Shown one piece after another: positions 10,661 to 22,971 of a stretch of 64,000 bases of DNA. Numbering within the stretch: the stretch's first letter is position 1; every line of letters starts with the position of its first letter. Origin of the DNA: Uloborus plumipes (taxonomy: Eukaryota > Arthropoda > Arachnida > Araneae > Uloboridae); the NCBI GenBank assembly GCA_038373865.1, contig JAXGGA010002185.1, positions 1-64,000 on the forward strand, given 5' to 3'. The notes beneath the pieces were generated by a model. That model was not told where the DNA came from, made no database searches, and worked only from the letters and a program-made list of their open reading frames with translations. The translations under genes and the position numbers were made by a program.

Positions 10661-11954
10661 CCGTAAAATGGGGTGTATAGGAACAGCGGGGTCAATCGGA
10701 ACAAAACTTCCCCACCGTACAAAGAAATTCTTCATAAATATACTATTGGGTATTTTTTTCCATGAATTTTTTTTTATAAGGGTAAGATCATAGGAAGTAG
10801 GAAAAAATTACTTTTGTCAATCTGGCAACGCTACTGGCTTCTAAGAAGGGCTGCACGTGGAATGCTAGAAAACATCATATTTTCATAGACTGCAAAACTT
10901 CATATGCAAGAACAAACCTTCTTATATTTCAAACCCAGGAGTGGCATGTTTCAATTATGCATGTATCTGGACAACAGAATACCACATTAGAATTTACATT
11001 TTTTTTTAAAATTGTGTCATAAAAATGAAGAATCCTGAAAAATGCCACAGGAAAAAAATTTACGGGGTGAATCGGAACACTTAGTTCTGTTGTTCCAATT
11101 CAAACTTATTTGAAGGAAACTGTTTGAAAAATCAAGATTCTAACCCCAATTCTTCTAATCAAGACAAGGACAAGGATTTATTACTGCTTATCCCTTCTTG
11201 TGAGCAAATAGATCTTAGAAGGACAAAAAGTTGCAGATTTCAAAAGATTTTTTTCTCCAGGAGACTTCTTTTTACTTAAAATACGAGGGGAAAAGTCACA
11301 TAGACTTCATGTAGTAAAAGTCCAGCACACAGACAGTGATGAATAAGTGAAAAAATCTTTCAGGACAATCCCCGAAACCCAGAAATTTCAAGAAACTAAA
11401 GAAAAGGCAGAGTTCATCCCAGGAGATGTTATGAAAAAACTTAAGCCAAGTCACAATTGCTAGTTTTAAGGACAAGTACATATTTGTGGACGACATGAGT
11501 GACTTCCATTCATGTTAAATCTTTGTATTTCAATTCAAAAGCATTTCTTAAAATTACTTTTCATTTTTCATAAGTTCAAAATTATTTTGGATTTTGACAA
11601 ATTATAAACGTTTACTGGTATTGAAATTATGCATTTATTTGACAGTAATTATCTGTTCTTATTCTCCCCCATCAATATTACTCATGTTTGTAAGACCTAT
11701 TACAGGTTAAATTGAAAAAAATAAAAAATTTAACATGTGTTCCGATTGACTCCTATCAGCGGGGTGATTCGGAACACCCATAATTTCCTATATATTTCAA
11801 CAATAATTGTTCAAAATGTTTTGTCTTTGCTTGGATCATCAAAAGTAAAGCAAGACCGAAGTTTTTACCCAAAAAATCAAATTAAAAAAAAATCTTTTAA
11901 CTGCTTTTTTTACAATCAAATCTGAAAAGTGTTCCGATTCACCCCATTTTACGG
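10661..11954. mobile_element. TA-flanked non-autonomous element, CCGTAAAATGGGG ends
   Basis: Left end CCGTAAAATGGGGTGTATAG and right end (reverse complement) CCGTAAAATGGGGTGAATCG are inverted repeats of about 25 bp. They are flanked by TA at 10659-10660 and 11955-11956. The inside lacks a recognisable transposase. The terminal motif GGGGTNAATCGGAACA recurs inside at ~10688, 11064-11080, 11736-11749 (inverted) and 11761-11777. TA duplication and CCGTAAA-type ends suggest a Tc1/mariner-class relative. The 17129-17356 MITE has similar ends. Confidence 0.8.
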
Positions 11955-11956
11955 TA

Positions 11957-13339
11957 CCACTGGAAACTAAAGTCTGGCTTTGAAGAGATGGCACTTGACT
12001 CATCCCTTTTTAGAATTGTTCATTTTTCTGAAGGGGTGATAGGTAGAAGAAAACTGAAGAACGGATTCGCAAATGTGTTATTGGTTCTAGCATAGATTGA
12101 ATACTCCACTCAATTTAAGAAATTAGCCAAAAAGGTAAAATATTTTAAGTTTGTGATGTCGAGGCAGATGTCTTATTGGACAAGTCATGTTCTAAGAAAG
12201 TGGGTGAGCCTTGGTTTTACCTCTTCGAACAGTCATTGGTCAGAAACTGCAACGCCTCCGATAGTTCATTTTAATTAAAAATTGCCGAGAGTAGGGTTTG
12301 CAATAAAGAACGTTAAGTTTGTCATTTTTACTTTTCTGCCAACCAAAAGCACTTACTGCTGCAAATTGCATTCCAACATAAATAATCACATAGCAAAAAT
12401 ATTTGTAGAGCACTTTTTAAAAAAAATCAATTGATTCTAAAACTTTAAAGTGCTATTTGCCGAAATTTCGTACGTTATTCTTTATAATAATAAAACAATA
12501 AACGCATCAACAAATTTCAACCAGCAAACGATAAATTAAATTAAATTATTTCACTCAGAATAGTAACTGTAATTTATATTGTAATAAAGTACAATGTAGA
12601 AAACGAAATATAGCAGACGATGAATTTAGAATGGTTTGCTATGAATGTTGCCTCTGTTTCGGCCTCATATGGTCAAAGAATTTTCATCTTTTAAAGAAAG
12701 AATGTCAAATCGCCAAAATATCGCTAAACTCACAAACATGGCACACGTAAATTTCTTCCTTCAATACCTATTTTAAGGAATGGACTCGATTTCTCATTTG
12801 ATTGACAATTACCATCTCTTCACGGTTTTTTCATACCATCTTATGTAAACAGTATTCTGCACTAATCATGAAAATAGAAAACTTCACACTTTGCACTAAC
12901 ATTTTTAATTGGTTCCCGCTGGTATTTTTTAGCTCAACTACATGTCTTTTTTTCTTCAGAACAATTTCTTTTACGAGTAGATGGGGTACAGAATTGAAAG
13001 CATACAATATGAACATTGATTTTGGAAACCTTAAAAAATAATCAACCAGTATTCAAAATATCTTTAAAAAATGTGTATTTGTGCAAATCTATTTCTATAA
13101 AAGCATCTGAAAATGCAATTAAATTTTGAAGTTTTCCACAATTAATATTTACATGACGTATTTTGGCCCAACAATAGACGTATGTTAGATATATATGAGA
13201 TACACTCGTTACTCAGCAAATAATAGTTTTTAAATATTGTTTCTGGAAATATTCAAAATTTAACAATAGTATATTGAGGTAGAGCCCATGTGTTCTTAAT
13301 AACTTTTATAAAATAAAACACTTAACTTATTGCTTAAGT
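11957..13339. other. Unannotated AT-rich stretch
   Basis: No gene or repeat boundary that I can support. The short frames near 12802-13041 on both strands have no family features. Confidence 0.4.
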
Positions 13340-13790
13340 GTCCAAACTTTGACTTAAATTTACGGCATGTACCGCACCATTGCTGCAAACTATCGCTGGT
13401 GTGCTAAATTTATTTTGGCTAAAAGTTTGTTCGAACGTTTAGCTTCATTGAAATAAAATCTGGTTACCCTCGTTATTGTCCATTCCAGACTGAATAGTCC
13501 AAATTATGACCAAACTGTAATATCTTGATGGCATAACTGAGTTGTAAGTACACTGCACGTAGTTCTGCCTTAGCCCTGGCTTAAGGGCGGTAACTTACTG
13601 AGTAAATACCCAAGCTTTGCCTTCAATTTACGAGTTGTACGGTACTATTACTGCAGTCTCTAGCTCAGTTACCATCTGCCTTTAACTCATTTATTGTCCA
13701 CTCCAGGCTTATGAGCTCAAATCAGTATAAAACCACTGTTTCTGGATGGTATAACTGGGCTGTCAGTATACTGCATGTAACAAAACAAGG
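13340..13790 (+). repeat. Dispersed repeat (CTGCCTTAGCCC family), tandem half-copies
   Basis: Two related blocks lie in tandem. Each contains ATTGTCCAYTCCAG (13477 and 13695), TTACGGCATGTACCG / TTACGAGTTGTACGG, and GGCATAACTGAGTTGTAAGT / GGTATAACTGGGCTGTCAGT. The boundary segment TCTGCCTTAGCCCTGGCTTA (13564-13583) links it to the copy at 8925-9085. The class is unknown. Confidence 0.5.
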
Positions 13791-15199
13791 ATTTAAAATG
13801 TTTGAAGTCCTGCAGGCTGTTCTGGGAAAAATTGATACGTCTGTTATCGAAGAGTTACCCATTTGTGCTCACGAGTTTGAAGCTAACAACAATCTATTAG
13901 TACAAATAAATATAACTTAAAAGCATGCGTTCAACAGGGTATTGATGCTTCTACATGCATTTACGATCTTATTATTTGCTACATTTCAGAAACATATTTT
14001 TCGTGTTTAGGTAACAATTTCTGAACACACAACTAATTACGTGTGTGATCTCACCTTACGAATTATAATCCGCCAAATAACATTTCAGTCTAAATAAAAG
14101 GTCACTAAGCAAAATACTGCAACATTTTGGATACTTTTACCTCAAAAACAAAACACTCCTAAATGTACAACATTCAACTTATAAATAAATAATCATGATA
14201 ACATAAGATGCCCTCTTTGAACTTCAGGTATAAATGTGATACGAAAAGCATCTCTACTTCCGGAGCAATTTACCTTGACTTATCCTAAAGAACTTTTGGG
14301 GCTCACAGTCATATATTTTTCAGGAGTTCCCAAAGAGGAAAACGCTTTAAAGTTCCCGCGGGATTACACCATGCTCGATAGATGGAAAAAGCAGTCTATT
14401 TACACAAAATGTATTTGTTCAGAGACCAATTTGCACTTTCCTAACAGGGAAAAAATCCAGAATTCGCGATATATCTTTTCTTTTGCTGCATAGTGTTGAG
14501 TGAACTTCTTATTTTAACTGTAACAGCTTATTTTGCCTCTAGAAATTACTTACAGTACTTAAAAAGACTATAACGGAGTAATAAAGTACATAAAATGAAA
14601 TTTGAACGCAAACAAAAGACAAGCGTCTAGGACATCACGGTAAACAGTCAACAAAATTAGTATTTCTTTCGTTTTTTGACGACAATGCTTCTTTATTAAT
14701 CTGCTAATTTACATTGGGACGCCATAGTCTACAATTACGCTATAGTGTATGATTGACAGCTTCCTAAGTCATTCTATGTAGCAGGGTTAAAATCATTATA
14801 AAGTTAACGCAACTGGAAGTTTTACCAGTATGAAAAGAGTCTAAGGGAAAAGAAATGATGAACACTTTTTAAAATTTTACAGATTATAAATCCTCAAAGA
14901 TAACCAGAGTAGATTCAGATGTAGCTGTTAAAAATAGTTTGAATGGTTTAATATTGACTCGATGAGATTGTCGAAATCCTGAATGTACCAAATTAGTAGT
15001 TTCTATAAAAATATGCGATAGCATTGAAAGACTAACCCTACAAGAACAGAAAAGTAATAGTTCTTTCCTTAGGAGTTTTAAATAATTTATCAGAACGAAG
15101 AGCAGCACTGATGGGGGGAAAAAGCTACAGCTTGAAATGAAATCCAAATGAAACAGCAGCTATTTGTTGATATCAGGGAAGTAATTCTTAGAAGTTACT
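13791..15199. other. Unannotated AT-rich stretch
   Basis: No supported gene. Small frames at 14236-14493 and 14884-15147 show no domain, no codon periodicity that I can judge, and no repeat boundary. Confidence 0.4.
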
Positions 15200-15340
15200 A
15201 CAGTCGAAATCACTTATACCGAATTTGGACTCAATTCAGAAATCAAAATTACTTGTTTGTACAATGTAAGGTCTATGGGAGCATAACTCAATTTTAACGA
15301 AAAAATCCCGGATGTATAGCGAACATTATTTTTGAGATTA
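15200..15340. mobile_element. Possible pogo/Tigger-like element fragment
   Basis: CTACAGTCGAAATCACTTAT followed by ACCGAATTTGGACTC resembles the CAGTNGAA..CTTATA..GAA start of pogo/Tigger elements. It is followed by GGTCTATGGGAGCAT and CCCGGATGTATAGCGAAC, which resemble their subterminal region. No right end is seen. This is recognition by general resemblance only. Confidence 0.3.
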
Positions 15341-16111
15341 ATAAAACTTTATTGACTTTCACCCTTTTTAGCTCAGTCACTCTTCTTAACAAAAATTTTT
15401 TAACATTATGAATTAAACTGAAAGTTAGTGATAATTCCTAAATCCTGAGAACAGGTGATGAGTCTTTCTTTTATTTTGTGGAGTAGAAAACCGTTTGAAA
15501 GTTACATAACGCAACTTACTGCTTATTTAAAAGTTATGCAAATACACATTTTGCTGGTTTCTTGTTTTTATTCATTTATTTGGTAATGACGTTCTGCACT
15601 AAGCTTATGATATGGCTTTTTAAATTATAGAGAAGTCCAAAGCATCCATTAGGACTAAGAGTTAAATGCAGAAAAAATCCGAAAACTGTCCTAATATGGA
15701 CCGAGAAGTGGCTGAGTTTCAAAATCCCAAGTTATTAGGTGGTTAGGCAACTTATGTATTTCTGAGGGTAAATATTGGTTAAAATTTAGCTCTAATCCTA
15801 CATTGGTTAATGGGATAGGTTTTGTTCTCATCAAGAGTAACACATTTCTGAAGTGAACTTATTTAGCGTGAATTATATTAGCTAATGAATGTTTTTGAAA
15901 GACTGATGGGCCAAATGTTGCCGATGGAGATGGAAAAACTAGAATTAGAGCCACACCGCTGTAATAAGAGCTGGTTGCATTAGAATCAAGGCTTTTGTTT
16001 TGTGGAAAAATTATTGATTTATGAGATATAATATTATTTGTTATATTAGTCTGCGGTGAGAATCTTCTATAAATTCTGGGAATAAATTAATGACCTGACC
16101 AAAGAAGGGTA

Positions 16112-16158
16112 GGTACCAAAGAAGAGGAACACGCTGTCTCTCTTCTATCTTTGGTACC
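16112..16158. repeat. Short hairpin around GGTACCAAAG
   Basis: GGTACCAAAG (16112-16121) pairs exactly with CTTTGGTACC (16149-16158). Inside it, AAGAGG faces CTCTTC, which extends the stem imperfectly. The neighbouring CCAAAGAAGGGTAGGTACCA is a partial duplicate. Function unknown. Confidence 0.5.
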
Positions 16159-16207
16159 GTGAGAATTATTGTTTTACATCAACAATACAATAAATGCCAA
16201 ATTCAGA

Positions 16208-16640
16208 CAATTTGATCATTCCGTTTGTTTTGTGGAGTCACAAAGAATTTTAACGATACATTTCATTCCGACAAAGTAATTCCAAGTTGTTTGAAAGCAA
16301 AAAAAAGAAAACAAGAGCCTCCTTTCTCATTTGGCACTTTATCCGTCTGCTGGGCGAGGTATGAAAAAAGATCATTTGATATTCACATCCAATATCAAGT
16401 TAGCATCAAGAGTTTCACAAACGCGAAAGTTAACCCATTCGGATCAAACAATTTAATCCATTTGTTTTGCGGAGTCACAAAGAATTTCAGCAAATTCCCT
16501 TTTGTCCCAATAAGATACGTTCAAGTCGCTTGAAAGAAAGAAAAACGATAACAATACCCGCCTTCCTCATTTCGGCACTTTATCTGTCGGGTGGCAGAGC
16601 ATGAAAGAGCCGCCATTTAGTATTCACTTCCCGAATTTTC
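16208..16640. repeat. 241-bp tandem duplication (two units)
   Basis: CAATTTGATCATTCCGTTTG..GTGGAGTCACAAAGAATTT at 16208 recurs as CAATTTAATCCATTTG..GCGGAGTCACAAAGAATTT at 16449. Further matched blocks are TTGAAAG..AAAGAAAA, CTCATTTGGCACTTTATC, and CATTTGATATTCAC / CATTTAGTATTCAC. The offset is 241 bp. Similarity fades after about 16640, where a longer open frame begins. Confidence 0.75.
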
Positions 16641-16650
16641 GTTTCCCTCA

Positions 16651-17181
16651 ATGCCCCGAGTTCATAACCAACCACACAAGATCGACTTTTCATTAAAAGC
16701 GTCGTTTGTCACGACGCTCTGGCTCGAAGAAAAAAAAGTCGTAAATAAAGCGATCCCCATCCGGAAGCCTTCGCCAATCGATACTCATTTCGAGCCGGGT
16801 ATACGGGGCGAATGTATATTTCGAGTCGCGCCCGCCTTAATGGACCAGCTCGTGGTTCCAGTAATCGAAGAGAGCATCATTTCGGGCTTCACGATCACTA
16901 AGGATAACATTGGTTTTAAGGAAGTTAATATAGATCCGAGGAACGTTTATTTTATATATTTTCATGATGAAAAGGCAGAAGTATTCAAGTGTGTGGTTCG
17001 GTCTATCACTAAGGAAAACCTTGACTTTGAGGAAGATAATATAGATCAAAAGAACATTTATTTTATATATTTGCTTATTGAAAACACAAAAATACTAAAG
17101 CATGTGATTCGGTCATTTACTAAGGGTACCGTAAATCAGGGTTACTTAGACCCAGAAGAGGGCTACTTGAGCCCACAGTAA
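16651..17181 (+). CDS. Hypothetical repeat-containing ORF (176 aa), probably not a host gene
   Basis: The frame runs 176 codons. Residues 1-80 are unrecognised and come from DNA of higher GC than the neighbours. From residue ~82 it reads through a 111-bp (37-codon) tandem repeat. Two units share a TKxN..F..xNID..NxYFIY pattern and end in VVRS / VIRS. A third unit is interrupted after F-T-K-G by a 228-bp MITE, which supplies the last ~18 codons and the stop. Because the period is a multiple of three, the frame stays open without needing selection. No intron, promoter or known domain is visible. It could be a fragment of an ancient repeat-protein gene or chance coding of a minisatellite; I favour the latter. 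Confidence 0.2.
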   Translation: MPRVHNQPHKIDFSLKASFVTTLWLEEKKVVNKAIPIRKPSPIDTHFEPGIRGECIFRVAPALMDQLVVPVIEESIISGFTITKDNIGFKEVNIDPRNVYFIYFHDEKAEVFKCVVRSITKENLDFEEDNIDQKNIYFIYLLIENTKILKHVIRSFTKGTVNQGYLDPEEGYLSPQ

Positions 17182-17545
17182 AATGATAAAATCTGGGTTT
17201 GGTACTAGCGTTAGAGACTGCAGAGGGCTTCTACCTAGTGGAGAAACGAGGAACTACGTGCAAGTCTTCAACTAGTAGGTACCAAATCTAGATTTTATCA
17301 TTTTATTGTAGTGGGCTCAAGTAACCCCCTAGGGTCCAAGTAACCCTGATTTACGGTAGTATTTGTTTTGAGGAAGATACTACAGCACTAACGAACATTT
17401 ATTTTATATATTTTTATAATGAAAAGGCAGAAATGTTCAAGTATGTGGTGCGGTCAATCGTTAAGGATGACATTGGCTTGAAGGAAGTTAATATAAAGCG
17501 AAAGTGAATTTTTGATATTTTAGTAACGCAAAATCAGAAGTATTC
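16894..17545 (+). repeat. 111-bp tandem array, about four units, interrupted by a MITE
   Basis: Unit starts are ATCACTAAGG at 16894, ATCACTAAGG at 17005, TTTACTAAGG at 17116, and (after removing the 228-bp MITE and one TA) AATCGTTAAGG at about 17456. The intervals are 111, 111 and ~110 bp. Each unit holds the conserved block CATTTATTTTATATAT or GTTTATTTTATATATTTTCA and a TGTGRTTCGGTC end. The last unit decays near 17545. Confidence 0.85.
17129..17356. mobile_element. 228-bp MITE inserted in the 111-bp array
   Basis: The left arm starts CCGTAAATCAGGGTTACTTR and the right arm is its mirror, giving arms of ~78 bp around a ~70-bp centre. TA flanks both sides (17127-17128 and 17357-17358). Comparison with the neighbouring tandem units shows exactly where the host sequence was split: ..ACTAAGGGTA / GTATTTGTTTTGAGGAAG.. 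rejoins into a normal unit. This gives an independent check of the borders. CCGTAAA-type ends resemble the 10661-11954 element. Confidence 0.92.
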
Positions 17546-18053
17546 AAATTGTTTAGAAATTTTCGTAACTTGATTTTTCTAACTCTAAGAAGAGAGAGGG
17601 GACTATAATGAGTTTTGAGGTCTTCCATAAACTATATCAAACTTTGAGGGGGAAAGAGGTTTTTGAACTATGTAAGTTTATGACAAGGGTAGGGCTGGGA
17701 TAAATAAAAAATACGTTTATGGAAAACAGCTTGGCGTGTGATAAAGGGAGAAGATAGGATAGGAGGATATGTGACCTTTTTTGACACGTTGGACTTACCT
17801 ATACATTTTACTTACTATATTTCATTCAAAAGAATCAGCTTTCAAAAGCATAACATTTCATGGAAAACTAAAATAAAAGACCATGGTTTGAAAAATTTCA
17901 ATAATTCTTTACGTTCAAGTAATTTGATCAATCCATTTGCACAAATCAAACATTTTTGCGCATATATTTACTCTTTCATTCCGGAATTTTAAGCCTTGGT
18001 TTTTATTTTTATATATTAAAATAAAAGGAACTTTTAAGAATTATAGTATTAAG

Positions 18054-18203
18054 CAGGCCCGTCATTTAGGTGGGGCAGGGGGGGTCAATTGCCCCCTCCC
18101 CTGGATTTCAGAAATCATATAAGCGGGTGTCGTTTCCGATGGAATTGCATTACGTTTGCACCCTTTACCCCCCCCCCTGGAAAAACTTGAAATGACGTCC
18201 CTG
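18054..18203. mobile_element. hAT-type MITE, copy 2
   Basis: It starts CAGGCCCGTCATTTAGG and ends GAAATGACGTCCCTG. It is flanked by the perfect 8-bp duplication GTATTAAG (18046-18053 and 18204-18211). At 150 bp it is noncoding. Internal landmarks TCAATTGCCCCC, CATATAAGCGGG and TTTGCACCCTTT are shared with the copies at 7696 and 56805. Confidence 0.92.
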
Positions 18204-18211
18204 GTATTAAG

Positions 18212-19918
18212 TATGAATTTTCAAAAAAAAAAAAAATGTATTTAAAACAATGATATGTACGTGTTAGGAGCGTAACTGAATGACACACTACTGAAGAAAA
18301 GTTCAAGTTTTCATCATTTCGTATGACTTATTTTTGGCTCTAAGTTTGCGAAAACATTGCAAAATGTCGTTAAGCTTGGTGCACCCGGCGACTTTTTGAA
18401 CTGTCACGTTGTTAAACTCAAGGCCAAGTGAGTTGATAGGATCATGGTCATTGTGGTGTCACGTGGCATCGGTGATGCCATCATCAAACCATCTATCCAA
18501 CAGTTAATCAGAGACAATAAAGACGGACATGCATACATATAGTTGGATTTTAAGAATATACTAATAACATAATGTTTTTATCGTGCAGAATTCAAACACA
18601 TAAGTAGTAAGTTAGTATTTTATACATTGTTGCATTAAATTAGAAATGTATTCAAATTACAAAAAAGACAAGACGGTGACAGATATGATGTAACGATGGA
18701 CTACGCAATAATCTTATTTTTTTAGAACAGGATTTTTTTCCTTAAATTTCTTCAAAATTGCTCGAGTCTCGGATGCATTGATAAATGTATAAGTTCTGAA
18801 AAATAATAACTTAGCCTTTTATGTACGTACAGCCATTTAAAAGTATATGTGTTAAAAACTGTTTTGATATGTTAGATGTCAAGCGCATTCAATAGGAAAT
18901 TCTTACCATGCTACGTGCGCATTGAGAAGGTGTTGAAGATCAATCGTATTTTAATTTAAATTATCAGTCAAAATTCCATTTAAGTTTTTGATAAGTAATA
19001 TTTCAGTACATAAGGATTTTCCTGAGATACCAAAAACGTAATTTTTTAGTTTCATATCGCATTTTATACACGGCCAATTACCGATGAAATAGGCGGGCTG
19101 AGCGAAAATTTCAGCCTCAGTCACCAGATGACTGATTCAACCTGAACGAAAAGTTCAATGTCAGTCACCGTGTAAAATTACTCTCTGTGAGACTGTATTT
19201 TGATGCTTCGATATTCTCTGACAGTTTTCTTTTTTTTTTTCAACCCAACTAATACACACAAATGCAGCTATATTTTCAAGCGAACAAATAGCTTATCATT
19301 GATAATGACATCAATTTAACAGCACCATTATTTAAAAAATAAAGTAGTATGAGGCAGAAATTCTTCTCAAAAATATTACTATGTATTAAATAGGTAATAT
19401 AAAAATTCGAATTTTGTTTAGTTAAGTTTATTGCCAACTTTCAGTGTCTAAAAAATTGCTCATAATGTTTTTAATTGCATATAAAAGAGAGCTCATTAAT
19501 TAATTTTGAAATATGCTTCACTTTACAGAAAACTAAAAGCTTTGAAATATGCGTAAATTTTTATTCTACTGCACATTTTATATATGCAAAGATAATGTGA
19601 CAAAAGTAGAATTAATAGGCATGAAACTCATAAACATATGTAGTAAGTATTTTGAAGTGTATTGATCGTAAACGTACTTCACTTTTTTCTCTTAACAAAC
19701 AATGTTACTAATTGATTGATCTGATATCAACCCGAAACACGCTTAGTAACACACTTGCAAAGTTCATCTGGTATTTTATATTTTATCATTTACAAAATAT
19801 GGGATCAGTAAAGGCATAGAAATATAAATCATTAGACTCGTTTAAACAATAATCAAGCCGCTGGGGTTTAATGCTTGAACTATTGTTTTAAATCGTATGA
19901 ATTAATTGCAGGCGCGGA
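18212..19918. other. Unannotated AT-rich stretch
   Basis: No gene or element border seen. A segment around 19085-19180 repeats GATGAAATAGGCGG / CAGTCACCAGATGAC / CAGTCACCGTG motifs weakly. The rest is plain AT-rich DNA. Confidence 0.4.
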
Positions 19919-20100
19919 TACAGAGGGGGGAGGGTCATGGACCCTCCCTTAAACGGCAAAATATAGCCTAAAACTGCAGTTTTGGGACTTATAGCTCCAG
20001 AAAACTGCCAAATACCCGCTTTTTAACACAAAAATTGCACTGTGACCCCTCCCTTTCTAAAAATGACCCCATCCTGAACAAGGAGATGGATCTGCTCTTG
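19919..20100. mobile_element. Candidate hAT-type MITE with degraded ends
   Basis: The left end CAGGCGCGGATACAG faces a right end whose reverse complement is CAAGAGCAGATCCAT, an imperfect TIR. The inside pairs a GGGGGGAGGGTCATGGACCC block near the left end with GTGACCCCTCCCTTTC and ATGACCCCATCC near the right. Flanks ATTAATTG (19911-19918) and GTTAACTT (20101-20108) agree at 5 of 8 positions, compatible with an old 8-bp TSD. Confidence 0.5.
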
Positions 20101-20545
20101 GTTAACTTCAATATCTTTAAAGTATAATTGCTAAAAAATAAGGAATGAGACAAACTGCAAATCAATGGATAATAAAAAAGTGCGATATCTTATTTATTTT
20201 CTTCTGAAATAAAGAATCAGTGTCGAATTAACAGACAAGGCTTTCCTTGGCTCGATCGCCTTAAAATTTCGAACAATAACAAAGTAGCAAAGATTTGATA
20301 CTATAAACTTACAGGCATCAAGCAGAGAAGAAGACGAAGTAAAAACTCGTTGCATAATGCGAAAGTTACAAAAATTTTCATATTTAAGAAACAATTAGAG
20401 TATAGTGTAAAACAATACATGGACCTATCTAGAGCTACAAAACTAGCGAAGAAATTAAAATAATAAAATGAGAGGCACGCATGAAATTAAAGCTAATTCT
20501 TTATAATCAGAAATTGAACCAAGAAAGATTCAAGGAGCTTTGATA

Positions 20546-20856
20546 CATTGTAAAAAATGAATGTTGTTTTTACGTAGTAATTTTACAGGTAGTAAACTAT
20601 AAAATTGCTAGTTTTACAGTTTATTACTGTGCATTTTTCAATTTTAAATTGGAACCTCTACTGCTGGTATTACACTGCTGTTTTTACAGTATAATGCAAC
20701 TAATTTTATGGTAATAAACTGTAAAATTGCTAATTTTACAGTAATAAACTGTAAAATGTCTAGTTTTACAGTTTATTACTGCGCTTTTACAGTTTTAAAC
20801 TGAAACCTTTGCTTTCAGTATAATACCGTAAAAACAACAATTTATTTTTTGCAACG
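20546..20856. mobile_element. MITE family A (TACACTG), copy 2
   Basis: It starts CATTGTAAAAAATGAATG after TA (20544-20545) and ends ATTTATTTTTTGCAACG. Inside are the family's palindromic modules, for example GTAATAAACTGTAAAATTGC and ATTTTACAGTTTATTACTG. The right end is diverged and its TA is lost. Confidence 0.8.
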
Positions 20857-22969
20857 TTGGAGAAAACTAAATACGTAAAAAATGAATTGCGCACGTATTT
20901 GTTAAGTGCGAAAGTGTTCGATGTAGAACATTGAACCGATTTTACTCAAGAGTGAAATAAAACTTAATTAATGAACTAAAAAGTCATAGTTTGAGCAAAT
21001 GTAATAGGTAATCTTGCCTCACTCAAAAGAACATTTCAAACAATAAAGCAGTCAATGAAATTATTCGTTCTGCCTTGACAACTACTGAATTGTTAACTTC
21101 TAGCATGTGTAATCATTTCTCTAATATCATATTCAAAAAAAAAAAAAAATATTTTTCTAACTTATTGCTTATATCTCACTTCAGTAACGAAAATGACACA
21201 CTCAGAAATTTAGAAGAAACGTTACTAACTGATTCAAAATTTAAAAAATTTAAGGCTGTTTTTCCTAACAAAACTCGCACAACGTTGCAAAGCATAATCA
21301 ATAGTGACACATCATTAAAATTTCATAATTTAGAACAAAATCTTGCGAATTTCGAAGCATTCATAATTAGTTTAGACACATAAAAAAAACTAACCTACAA
21401 ACATAAAATCGTAATTTTTGCTCTTACTGTAATTGAGGCTACATCACTTATAGCTGCTTTTGAGTAAAACCTTAATTTTCTCCAATACTTTTTTTTTCTT
21501 CTAAAGTTGTGTTTCTTTCATTACCGAGGTGTGATATGGTATTCGTGTATTGGCACAGCTCACCTTATTCGCTACTTTCCTTTGGTGTCATACAGAACAA
21601 GAGACTCCGACGATTTCAGTCTTCTTTTGTCATTTTCGTTTTTCTTTTCCGATCCCTTACATATTTTTAAACTTTGTGAGCTTAGTTTTGTATCCGCCGC
21701 TATGGTTAGAGAACATTTTTCGCCTTATTGCCGGTCAGAATAGCCCGCCGACATTCTTCTTCTCCTTTCATAGATTCGCTTCCTCTCTGCTGATAAGGTC
21801 GAATATTTTCCGAAATGATGTTTTCTGAAAGGACGTCAGCACAGTTGAAGACCCAGTTATCGCAGTACGAAAAATAAATTTTTCGTTGGGATGTATTATA
21901 ATCCGACATGCAGAAAATGGAACTGTTTCCATTAGCTTCTTTTATTCGTTAAAATAAACATTTATGTTTCAGCTATGTTTTTTTAATCAAACTAGTAGGC
22001 TACAGCATTCACTGTTAGCTATGCCACAGCGTTTGAAAGTACTATAAATTAAAGGTAAATAAGTTAATGTAGCTTTTCATTTGTTTCGATTTAAGTCCTA
22101 AAACATAAGTATAAAAAATAATATTGTAATGCATGCATCTGAATTCATTCCATTTGCTCTAAGCTATAACCTTCCAATAAGGTTATTCGATTTATGCTTA
22201 TATTCGTCATTTCTTTTCCAGATAGCATTCATAATGTTTTGAGATTTTAACTAATTACTTAGTAAGAATTTCAGCATAGAATAAAGATTCGAATAACGTA
22301 GTACAGAGTTATTTTTTATTGTTACGAAACTATAAAATTTTTAGATTGTAATTTATTTTCCCTAAATATGGTATTTCTTATAATATGATTTCAAAAGGAA
22401 TTTAAATTCGCAAATATTTTTATCATGAGTTTTAAGATCAAGAAGGTTAAACTCCCTCTCTCTAATTTTGAACAAGATAATGTTTTTAAACATTACTCAA
22501 TTTTCTGCAAAACTACTGACAAGAATAACTATTTGCTGTGACTCCACTTTTACATGGTATCCACACATGCTCTAAATCCTTATTCACAACGGAAAGTAAG
22601 TACAGCCATAACATTTAAGAAAGAGACATAAGCTTCTTTAACCTCTTAAGATGTGATGATAACTACAAAAATCATTATTTATGAACATACTTTCTCTTCC
22701 AAGATCGTAAAAAATAAGAATGTTTTTCAGCTGTATACTTTTAAGTAATTTGAAATGCTTAACAGATATACATTTAGTAAATAATAACGTCTTCGAAGCA
22801 AAGAAAGAATAAAATCTCTAGAGTTTTATTAAAAATTTTGATCCGTCTGTAATGCTCTTACTTAGAGTGGTTTATTGTAAGTAGAACCTCTTGAGAGGAA
22901 AAGTCGACCTATCCGACATTTTGGATCCAGTCTTGTTTAAAATATTTGAAAGTAAGTTATTACAGTTGC
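20857..22969. other. Unannotated stretch
   Basis: A 102-codon frame at 21075-21383 has an internal A13 run coding poly-lysine and no recognisable domain. The two overlapping frames at 21507-21828 have no family signature. I see no element ends here. Confidence 0.4.
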
Positions 22970-22971
22970 TA

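Noticed and set aside
21075..21383. 102-aa ORF
   Set aside because: Contains a poly-A-coded lysine run, no domain, and no splice or promoter context; likely chance in AT-rich DNA.
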